A stretch of DNA of 64,000 nucleotides from Zoroaster sp. YZ-2022 (Eukaryota; Echinodermata; Asteroidea; Forcipulatida; Zoroasteridae): positions 44,025,694-44,089,693 of the forward strand of contig CM055821.1 in the NCBI GenBank assembly GCA_029582265.1, read 5' to 3'. Under the pieces are notes generated by a model. It was not told where the DNA came from, ran no database searches, and saw nothing but the letters and a program-made list of their open reading frames with translations. The position numbers and the translations under genes were made by a program. Of the stretch, positions 43,401 through 55,400 are shown one piece after another. Within the stretch, counting starts at the first letter, position 1. Every line of letters starts with the position of its first letter.

Positions 43401-46400
43401 GTACAGTGTACATTGTATTAATACTGAACTCATTTGCCAGCAATACCTTTGGGTGTCTTTTGCTAAATGGACACCCTGTTCTGTTAGTGATACCAGAAGT
43501 CTATTACACGAAGTTTGCCCACTTGTGTATTAACCTACTCCACAGCGTTGCACTCCAAGAACAATGGATTTGGGCCATTCATTATGTATTGTTCCACAGA
43601 CTGACGCGCAAAGTCTCAATAAGAAGCTGCGCAGTCTGGGAAACGACCCAGTGTGTGAGAGGACTGCATCCCACGCGCGCATCTGATGGTTCGCCCATCT
43701 GATGGTTCGCCCACGTCTAGTTTCAGATTGCGTCTAGTTCTAGGAAATAGCTTCCCACATCAAGTGCCCAATCCCATGATGCCTTACGGCGGGCCGGGCA
43801 GAGTAGCCAAATTTGTTACAAATATACGACTCAAAACAATTTAGGGAACACCAGATTTTTAACATCAAATAGGTTTGAAATGTTCCATGAACCGGGATTT
43901 TCATTTGCAACCCCCTCTCTCTTTCAGTAGTCATGTCATGAAATGTGTAATCACTACATGCATCCTTTATCATCTGTTTCATTGTGCAGTTGTTTCTCAT
44001 CAATTCTGTGAAACATTGTGTTTATCTGAAATAAATGATCTTGCTTTTAACTGAGATTATTCCAGTGTTCCCTAAATTGTTTTGAGTATGCAATGCTCAT
44101 TGTGCATGTGTGTATGTGGAGTACAATGCTGTGGTATGGATTACAGCAGGTTGGCACACTTTATGTAGGTAATAGACTTCTGATGACACATAAGCAAAAG
44201 TATTGGAAGTTAAACATATGGACACCCTATTTCTCAAAGAAAAACAAATTTGGACACCCTGTTTCCAAATCCTTGCTTATACGTTGTTCTTTGCTGGGCT
44301 ATGTGTATTCCTTGCAACAGCTCCAACATTGTTAATCCATGAAGTGAGCTTCACATTGTCCTAGAGTTATTGTAAGTTTGCAAGACTCATATTACTCCAG
44401 ACTAGCTGCAGGGGACACCTGTATAAAGAGACCATGTAGTGTCAATCCTTTGATATAAAAATGAGAGTAAAGTCGGCAATTTGGCAAAACTTTAATGTTC
44501 GTATTTCCTAATTCAGTAGAGAAAGAGCTTTCCAATTTTACCAAAAATGGTGCATTTATCATTTTAATCTGTGAAAGCTTTACAAATTCATAATCTCCAA
44601 TAATTTTACTTGTAAAATCTTTTTCTTTTCTAAGTCCATACTAGAAATTAATATTTTTGTTATGTTTGACTAGTAAATAGAATAATGCCCTGACCACTGA
44701 CTGTATGTCGCCATTACTATAGTGGTAACCACTTTGCATGCATGTGTCACTTGCATACCTCAAGATGTGATACACTGTACATGGGCATTTTGTCAAACAG
44801 TGTGCATAGCATTAGTAAAAGAAGAGAGTACTATCCTGTCTAAAACACAATGGTTGAGGCTAGTTCACAAATGATATATCTGGCACGAGAGCTTTTGCTT
44901 CTTGTTTTTTTTTGGTTTTTTTTCAAATGATTCAATTTACCTGTACATCTACCCATAAAGCTACTCTGATTTTTATATTGAAGAAAAGGTTAGATCTATT
45001 GGCTTATAATCTGGGGTGCATTTTCGCGACCCTAACCAGAAACATGTTTGGGCTTCGGTTATTGGTTAAGCGTTTATGCGAGTTCGGTTGTGCTGCGACG
45101 ACGTCATTGTTCTGACCAAACGTCAACCGAAGTTTGTGATCGGTTACGCTTGGTTTCAGGATGGTGGATTGTAAAAAAGTACTGAAAGTTTTGTTAATTA
45201 TTTGTTAAAACATGATGAAATGATTGTTCGTATACCAGTATATCGTTCAAGTTTATTACTAGCACTCACGAGTAAGTTCTATTTTGCCGAAATTTGAATT
45301 ACACCGTATATTTTGAGAAACGTTGATGAATAAACACGTCGCAAATTGAAAACAATTTTCTGGTTACGTTCGCATAGCTATGCTGTCTTGTTTCTGGTCA
45401 AGAATATGACGTCAAAAACAAGTTTCTGTTCTTGTTTGCCAAAACACGTCCCTGGTGGTGGATAAGCTTGGGCGATATCGATTTTTTTCATCCACGATAC
45501 ATCGTCAAACATATGATTGCTTTAGAGCCGATAACCACAGGTATGTACCCCCTCTGCAAGCTTAACAATAAATCGCAAATTCGTTTGCAGAGCTTGTATG
45601 TACTTCTGAAGTAGTTCGCTTTTGTTTCTCACTTCCAAAAGCTGAAAAGACTGTTCTAATTTTGTTTCCATGGAATTTCTGACTTGACTCACAGCGGCGA
45701 TTTTTTTTTAAATCGCGATATATTCTCTTAATCGCGATATATATTTTTTTAACCGCGATTTGCCGATATCTCGATAAATTAAAAAGGTTCTCAATATCGT
45801 AATCGAACAAAAAAAGGTATCGCGATATTCGATATTATTGTGTTATCGCCCAAGCTTAGTGGTGGATGTACATTTTGATGCCTCATTCATGGAACTACCC
45901 CACAGGATGTCCCCAGTACATAGGAGACACATTGAAGTGGTCTTCTTCTACAGTGAACAATTTTACTTGGATAGCATAACAAAATGCTACACAAACTTCA
46001 CAGTTTGCCAAAATTCAAGATTTGTTTTCATCCAAATTATTATAAAATATCTTCTCACAAATATTTCTGCTAAAAATGTTTACCGATGTTTACTGATGGA
46101 TTGAAATAATTCCCTGATTAAAATGCTAAGGCATGGAGTTTTGATTCAAATTCGCACATAATGGATCCTTTTTCCTTCTGTGACGAAATAATTTACCAGA
46201 ATGATTTATACTTGTTCCATCTTTGCACCAAGTAAGCTTTTAGATAATAATTAATGAATTTGGTAATCTGTTAATTACCAATGTTGTACCTTCCCTTTAA
46301 AAAGACAATCGTGTCAAACTTTTATTTCCTTATTATTTGGGGGGGGGGGGGGGGTGAAAAAATATACTAATTTGCTCAAATTGTTTGGCCCTAAGTCTTT

Positions 46401-49400
46401 GAGTCTGAGTACATAGATTTTCTAAATTCTCTGACTTGAGCCCAATTTCCCCATGAACCCCTCAGACTCATTGATGCCTGCATATATTTATTTGATATAT
46501 TTTGGATGTAAACATATTTCTGTATTTCTCACAATTTTCCAGCAGCCAAACTGTGCAGATTTGATTGATGTGTACCTCTGTTTTGATTCAGAATTTGCAC
46601 CCATGGCTATAGGGGATAGTGAGGTTGTCTGCCATCTTGGAATGGAATCGGATGACTGGAGAGCAAAAGCAACACAAAATAAATGTAATCAAGATTATTA
46701 TCCTTGAATTATTCTTACCGCTGGAATGCGTAAATGTTGGTATACCGTAAGTCATTGCTCATAAATACCGAGCCATTCTGATTGGTTGAGAGCTGCTCAC
46801 GTGACCAGGTTTTCAATGGCAACATCTAAGGCCAACAACAAAAAGTCTCTGGTTTCTGGTGCCCTAGGCATGTCACCTTAAACCTCTTTGTTGGGCTTTT
46901 TTTTTTCTTCTTTTTTTTTGCTAAAAAATTTAAAGATTTATGTCATAATTACTCAAGCTTTTATCCACTTGGCTTTCTTTTTATTTAGAACCATTTATTT
47001 AAAGATGTATATTTGGTGTGTGCCTAATCATATTTCACTGTTTGTTTTTTACCGGTACACTTATTACATGGGTGTGATTTGTCCGGATTTTCAAATTTTT
47101 ACAAATCACAATGTTGTGAACCTCCGGATTTTAAAGATTTAAGCAATAAAGGAAAGCAAAGCAAACGCTCAAAATTTACATGGATTTTTCAAAACTGCCC
47201 AATCACACCCCTGTTATTATTATTGAAAAGAAAGTAAGTTCATTACTTTAAAGTGTTAGATAAAATAATTAACTGAACACGGCCGTAGCCAAAGGGAGGA
47301 GAGTTGTGTGAGTTGTGACACTCCTCCCCCCCCCCCCAAACAAATTACCACGCTTACCCTAACACAGTGATTTTGAAGGTGTTCAAATTTGTTTTGCTAC
47401 TGAAGTCAGTCAGCAAATTAGCTTCCACACCCCCAGAAGAATATGCCTTCACTATGACCCTGCCTGTTAAACAATCAATAGATGCTATTATTTGACCAAC
47501 AATGGATCCATAGGCCTACAGCCACGTCTTGGTCAGTGATCTTGAGAAAATCCTTCTTTGAAAAGGAATTTACTTAATTTCTGTAATAAAATATCAATGT
47601 ACAGATTTGGAGGAACAAAAGGATTCACACTGAATATAAATCTTTAAAGTTATAAATGTACTCACTTTTTGCTTATGTGGCAAATACTCTTGGCTATTTA
47701 TACTGTTGAATTGGCTTGCCTACAGCTGCACCATTTTGTAAGCTGATTTTTTTTTAAACCGGAAACCAGAGGCTTATTTTGATGAAAGCCCAACTGCAAT
47801 TTTATTTTTGCATGGCACTGGATGCAATTGATTTACTGGATTGCACCAGTCAGAATTCACCAAAGTCATGTGACAGGTTTGTACGATGCATGCGTTTAGT
47901 CCAACTGTTTTTTTTTTTTTTTTTTGGAGTGATCAATGTTTCCTATAAGGAATTGTAACACAAAACAGCACATTAAACTGAACTTTTATGATTATTCGTC
48001 AAATATATGTTAAAACGGAAAAAGGTATTTATGAATGGGAACAAAGGAGTTGATGAGCTGCAATTGAACAAGCGATTTAAAGGCAGTGTTGGTAAAATAT
48101 CTGTAATTGCATTCATATGTTATAAGAACCAAGAGATGTACAGAAACCAATCTGAAAGTTTCAGCTCATTTCGTTGGTCCTTAAGGAGAAAAAAGTGGAA
48201 ATGCATTCAGATTATTTGTAGTTACTTCAACATTGAAATGGATCACCGGCTGGTGATTCGTTTCTGATTTGAACTTTAATTCATGGTTTCTCTAAAATGA
48301 CGACATGTCAGACGGAATAACTTCTCAGGTTGTGTGATACCATTACCATCTAATAAAACCAAGTTTGCTTTTAGATAATACTTCGCTTAGTTTTTTTTCT
48401 TCATGTAATTACCAATGGTGTCCAACCCTTTTGTAACTGGTCCAAGAATGAGGCAATGAGTTTGACTGGACAAAGCAAGCCACATTGCCCCCCACTCCCT
48501 GCTTGTGTTAAAGCTTCATTACTTTTGGTACAAATGGTTTTATGAGAATCAAGAAATATGCATAGAAACTAACCTACATAAGTTTCAGCTGCATGTTTCT
48601 GAAAGAAATTGTTTAAAAAAATCAATTACAATTTCTGACAAACAGAAAAACAATACAAAAACCTTCTTACGTATGTATGTTAAAACTACTGTCTCACTGT
48701 CTAACATTTTTGGAGAATTATTTTTGCAGAAATTATTTCCCAATTCTTTCGTTGTGTTCTGTAAAACTTGGCTGTCTAGTTTGGAAAATAAATGCATTTA
48801 TGTAACTTTGGCACACATTGTGATTATTAAATGTACATTCTTTTTCTTGGAACGGTGCAAACAGTTTATATATAAACATTTTAAAAAATTGGTTTTTAAA
48901 TTATGTATGGAAAAAAATGATTTAAAAAAAAAAAATTTTAATGGGTGGACACCATGCTTTCCATCATAGGTGATCAAACATATTCAGAATGAATAATGTT
49001 GAATGATATTCTGCATCATAACCACAAGTATACATCCATCTCATATCACAATAATTTCAAATATTGAAACTTACCATACCATGCCTTAAAACCACTTGTT
49101 TGATCAGTTCATCACCATTTGAACAGTACCACAACAATGTTGATTATTGTCCATGTTTAACTATGCAAAAGTTCTCAAGAAAAACCACCCCCCCCCAAAA
49201 AAAACAACAACATTATTGTGGCAGCAAATGCTACAGGCGTCTGTGTAAAATTTCCATGTGTTGCTCTCCAGTCAGAGTTATTTCTTTATCCCCATGATGC
49301 AATGCTTAAATTAAAAAATGGTGGATAACCTCAGTATCTTCTAAAAACTTGTCCATGGAAGTTCTACTCACTGCCCCCTTCCCAGCAATGGTGACTTCCC

Positions 49401-52400
49401 CCTAACACACACATAACCCCACATTCTGTGTTATGCCTTACTTGGCTTTCAATTTACCCCAATACCTTGTCTTCCTCCCATAATAAATTTCTGGTTTGAA
49501 TTTTACCAAGGCACCGGAGCTACTGTGCCCCTTAATTATTGTCTTGGAATCTTCCCTTCATATTTTGATTTTATATTGGAAGTATCCTTCCAATATCCTT
49601 CCAATACTAAGGGAAGTTGCATTGCCCCTACTAGAATGAAATTCGAGGCCCGTATATATTGAAGTAACAGGTAAATGTTGGTGAAGGTAGACCATGGTAC
49701 CTTTTTTTTGTTTATGAATCAAAGAGATAGTCAACTGAACATTTTTGTTTTGTTTATGGTGACATAATTATGACATTGCTTTCCTCCATCGACTTCTTTC
49801 TTGCTTTCATCTTTACTAATATAAGGCTGCAGCTTTTTCGTGTCACTTTATGTGCAGTATGTGGACTGGGTTAACTGTCCATTAAACAGTCTGCTATTGA
49901 CTTGAGAAAAGAACCTTTTTTTGTAAAAAGTTTGTGTTTTCTGCATCAGCCAATCTCTTGGCAACACTGCTCATATGTGCTTCAACCCCGCCTCCCACCT
50001 CTGTCCCCCTCCCATGCCACCTCTGCTTTCCTTTTCTCTACCCTCTTCTCTCAACCATTGGCAGCCTCAACATTATAACCAAATAATGTTGCTTAACTAC
50101 CTCAGGCAAAGTAACCTACATGTGGATCATAAACGTAAAAAAAAAATCCTCTATAACTCAACAAATGCATGTAATTACAACGGAGGCATTTACAAAACAA
50201 ATTTCACTTTGAAATCTCTTATTTGAATGACGTTCTTGTGTACTTCCAGCTAAGAAGAAAATGATAAAGGGAATAGCGGAACCAAACAATTACTGTGACT
50301 TCTGCCTCGGTGATACTTATCGGAACAAGGAGGGCACGCAGGAACAACTGGTATCTTGTGCTGATTGTGGTAGATCAGGTAAGATCTCGCTTGGAGGGGG
50401 AAAAAGTTGGTATACATGACAATTTTTCCACTTTCCTCCCCGCAGTCATATTTTTTATCTTCTGTCGTTACGGTTTGGAGTTGCTGATGATGAGTGTTTT
50501 CAAAATACTTTGCAAAGAAAATTGCTACGCAGGTTTTGTTGGATACCAGCCAATTTTTCCCATTCACAAAAGTGTATCCTTTCACTGGTTGTCTGTTCTA
50601 TACTGCTTATAGGAAATCTTTTGCTTAGTTCAGACTTCAGACCCATTTATGAAGTTTACCCCTTTTCCAGTCCTGTCATGGGAAGCATGGGGAAAGTGCA
50701 CGAACAGGAAATGCAGCATATGTAGTAACAGTTAGAAAGCATTGGTGCACAAATAATGGACAAGGAAGAATGCGGGCATGACATCTTTTCTTTTGCAAAC
50801 TGTTTTGGTTTTTCCCCTCGATTAATTTTTCTAAATGGTGAACTATTTTTTGCTTTAAAAAAAGCGTATTATTACCCTTTCCTCAGTGTCAAAAAGGTAA
50901 GACTCGATAGTAAACACCCACTAACAACCATGTTAATGTTTGTAAAAAGGTACATGGTTAATTGACTTGCTGTGAAAAAGACATTCCCTTATTCCTGGCC
51001 ACCATTAAGAAGTTTGTATCTTGACTCTGAAGAAACTTGTGGTATCAAGTCTTAAAACTCAAGTCGCATTTCTTGTACATGTACTCGCAAATTTTCTTTG
51101 GACTTCACTTTAAGCCATGTACAATTGTTAAATTAAAAAAAGGTAATATCCAAGCTTATGAAAAGATAATTACCCAATGATAGAGTTGTATCGAAGCCAT
51201 TGAGACTGATATGGTTTCCCCTCACCCAATTTCAGTCAGTGATGTCCCGTCTTTTTAAGAGCTTCTCCTTCGTTTTACTGCAGGGCATCCTTCGTGTCTA
51301 CAGTTCACTGAAAACATTACGGCTAAAGTCAAGAGTTATAGATGGCAGTGTATCGAATGCAAGTCATGCGGCTTGTGTGGTACATCAGATAATGATGTAA
51401 GTATAGTTTGCATTGTAATAATAATAATAATAATGTGTGGACTTATATAGCGCACGTATCCACCAATTAAGTGGTGCTCAAGGTGCATTATATCATTACC
51501 CCTGCTCATAAGGCTCATAAATCATTCCTGAAACCATCTCAGCTCCCTGGGGAGTATACAGCTCAATTGCTGCCATTACAGCGCATATAGGGCTAATCAA
51601 CCAACTCTGCCCTCACACGTACCCATTTAACCCCTGGGTGGAGAGAAGCAATTATGGTTAAGTGTCTTGCTCAAGGACACAAGTGTCACAGCCGGGATTC
51701 GAACCCACATTCTGCTGCTAACACCAGAACTTGAGTCCGGTAAGCTAGACCGCTCGGCCACGACATTCCAAAGTGCACATGTGAGTGAAAATTGCAACAT
51801 ATTGTAAATCTACATTTTACCAGTAACGTTTTTTACATGTATATTTGTGTCTGTTTGTCTTCATTGATAGATATTAACCCACCTGTTGCATTTTGTGTAT
51901 TTGAGTATTGTGTGTCGTTGAACACACTTATTGCGTGTCATTGTACACAGACAGTTGAACGCACTTATTGCATGCCATTGTACACAGACAGTTGAACGCA
52001 CTTATTGCGTGCCATTGTACACAGACAGTTGAACGCACTTATTGCGTGCCATTGTACACAGACAGTTGAACGCACTTATTGCGTGCCATTGTACACAGAC
52101 AGTTGAACGCACTTATTGCGTGCCATTGTACACAGACAGTTGAACGCACTTTTCCCTGTGTTAATCAGGGGTGTGATTTGATAAAAGTAAAACATCCTGA
52201 AAAATGGGTAGCAGGCCTGGGTCTCCCTTTAGTCTAGAGGACAAAACCCCCTGAACATCCTGTGGGTAGCGGGCCTGGGTCTCCCTTTAGTCTAGAGGAC
52301 AAAACCCCCTGAACATCCTGTGGGTAGCGGGCCTGGGTCTCCCTTTAGTCTAGAGGACAAAACCCCCTGAACATCCTGTGGGTAGCGGGCCTGGGTCTCC

Positions 52401-55400
52401 CTTTAGTCTAGAGGACAAAACCCCCTGAACATCCTGGATGTTTAATTTTGGAGGATTTACAGACTCTTTAAATCCCCACAAACGGGAAACTAGAGGTTTG
52501 GACACAATACAGGCTACTTCTTTCTTTCAAGACATCTTTTGAGACAAAGGGAGATTTGTAAAAAAATCCTGAAATCAAGAAAAATCCTGAGAAATCACAG
52601 GCCTGGTTAATAGTAATAGATTTGGGTGGTCATGTGATAATTAATAATAATAATAATAATAATAATGTGGACTTATATGGCACATGTATCCACCAAACTG
52701 GTGCTCAAGGTGCATTACATTATTACCCCTGCTCATCAGGTGCATAAATCATTCCTGAAACCATCTCAGCTCCCTGGGGAGTATACAGCTCAATTGCTGC
52801 CATTTCGGCGCATATAGGGCTAATCAAACACAACAACCAACTCTGCCCTCACAGGTACCCTTTTACCCATGGGTGGAGAGAAGCAATTACGTTAAAGTGT
52901 CTTGCTCAAGGACACAAGCACCCCAGTTGCGGCTGGGATTCGAACCCACATTCTGACGTGTAATTAATAGGCACTGTGATTGGCCATCGTTTATGAATGG
53001 CAGTAGGTCAATTCTAATTTGAGGGAAACACTCAAGTATAAAAGTGGTCATTAAATATTGGTTAAAGGGATAATATTGTCATGATCTACAGGGCATGGAA
53101 TCAGAGCGATAGTTTTAGATAACTCAGTGACTAAAAATAATACCTCACATATTAAGATCATGTGACCGTTGCTGCTGCATAAATGAGCCAGTAATTTTCA
53201 GTCACCGTGTTCGTCTTAAAATAGGACACCAATTCCATTCCCTGTTTAATGTCTGCTCTTTAAATGTCAAATTTTGATCTACGTAACTGGTTTATAATCC
53301 TTGGTGGTATTTATTCATAGGATCAACTTCTGTTCTGTGATGACTGTGATCGAGGCTACCACATGTACTGTCTCAAGCCACCCATGACAGCCCCACCAGA
53401 AGGTAAGCATATTTAAGTCCCTTTCACACTAGACGTATTTCCCGGGAAATCTGTTCACACTTCAAAAGTTACTCCCGGGAAATAGCAACTAGTGTGAAAC
53501 GAAAGCGGGTTTAACTTACCCCACTTTCGTGTCGCAGATGTTGGGACGTCAAGTCTTGAAAGGTCAGCGAGGTCACAATTAAATAGCGCGCCAAATAGCT
53601 TGCGCGCTAATATCCAGTGTTGTATTTCGATCAGTACTTTTGAAACTTTCCTTCTTAAAATATAAATGTCTACATCTGTAAATAACACAATATATTTAGT
53701 TTTCTAGAATGTGACCAAATAAATGGTTTTAGAATTGAATAAAAGAATTGTCGCGGACAAGGCCATGTTAAACATCCGTATCATTTACGTGTATTTATAA
53801 TGTCCGCATGGTTTTTCCTCCGTAAAATACACAAATATTGGTATAGGCCTAATAATAGCATGCGAAAATGATGTGATGACACGTTTGAAGGAGCCATTTT
53901 GGACACGACGCGATGCATGGGAAACAGTCACAACAACAACCCGGCCGTCACCGCGCCGGCGGGTGCTTGGACTTCCACCCACAACATTTTCAACTTCCGT
54001 ATGGGCCGATTCAGTTAGCGCATTTCCCGGGATTTGATCGCGAGTGTGAAACTACCGTGCATATTCCCGGGAAATAATGTTCCCGGGAGCGACCAGATAG
54101 GTACAGTGTGAACGGTCGCTGGGGTGTTGGTGGGGTTAAAAACTCCTGGGAATTGGCTCTGTAGTGTGAAAAGGGCTTTACACTCGAAAAAACATCCCGA
54201 AAGAAAAGTTTGGTAATGTTGGCCAAAATTGCTTCAATGCGTATGCTTACGCTTACTCTCTTTGCATCAAGATAAGCATTAAACAACCATCCAGTTTAAT
54301 TTTAAGCTTAACCCCAACCATGCTAGGGTAACTTTCTTATCACCCTGCTGAATGCAACAACATCCATATCTTGTTGTTCAGTAAATTGGACTGTGGTTTT
54401 TCAAGCACAGTGCTGTCTGCAACAACAAACAATAAGGGGATTATTTAGCTGCACAAGTTTTGTGCTTCTCTGCTATGGTGATCATCATTGTCTTTTCCCT
54501 TTATTTACATGCTTATTGGTATAAACAATGCTAAATGCAATAAGACACAACAGATTGAGTCATCAGTACCTGGCTGCTGAATGCAACAACGTCCATCTGA
54601 ATTCTACAACTGTTGCATTTAGCATGGTTGGGGTTAATATTACATTGTCGCTAACAAGAAATAGTGAAAATGTATTCAGATTTTTCGTAATAATGTGGAA
54701 TTTAGGAAAGAAATATTTCACTTTCTTAAAATTTACAACACCTTTATAAGCACCAAAATTGTTTACTTGGAAATATGAGAGTTGTATATAAACTTTTGTA
54801 CTTTTCTATGAGTGGACCGATTGAGCTCAAAATTTAGTTTTTAGTCAAAGTTGTTTTTAATCCATATTACTTCTGTAAGTATGAATGCACCTTTTGCCCT
54901 TTTCCAAAAGTGTATTTTGGACTTTATAATGAAATTCAAACCCTGGATGAGGATAACGTTTTTGGCAGAGCAAGCCATCCAGTGAATCAGACAACCAGTT
55001 CTGGTGGCCATGTTGTCAGAGGGTGGGTTTGAATCCAAGCCAAGCTGGGTCTTATTGTGTCCTGGAACAAGACAATTGCTCATCTTCACTCAGACTGGAT
55101 TTAATTATCCCCCAGGGACAACTCCCTGCTTTAGAGAAGCTGTATTCTCCCACCAGGGATTTGAGAAGGCTCCAGGAATGATTTAAATATTCTCAGCAAC
55201 TGGGGATTGTAATATGCCCAAGCATTGGGATTTTTTTCTTTGGCTCAGGGAATACGGTTATGTATATGAATGGTACATTAATAATTATTTTCATCTTGTC
55301 TTCAGGTTCGTGGATATGTGATTTATGTAAAGACCCCCAGGTATCTATACCTCTGCCATTGCCACAACTGTCACAACTACCACATCTACCACCGCAAACC

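Larger units (their letters stand above)
40263..50249 (+). other. Long DPF intron, mostly AT-rich with MITEs
   Basis: Apart from the listed MITEs I see no exon-like or RNA-gene signal in this 10-kb stretch. It contains an 18-base G run (about 46341-46358), C and A runs near 49190, and a GGTTTTT/TTTTTA-rich segment at 42990-43080. ORFs of 60-150 codons here show AT-rich, Lys/Asn/Phe-biased translation typical of chance. Confidence 0.6.

Noticed and set aside
46321..46365. G run and other homopolymers as G-quadruplex or regulatory signal
   Set aside because: A single long mononucleotide run is more likely replication slippage or an assembly error; nothing nearby supports function.
48007..48969. 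154-codon and 86-codon ORFs in the DPF intron
   Set aside because: Lys/Phe/Asn-rich translation of AT-rich DNA, no motif, no splice or start support.
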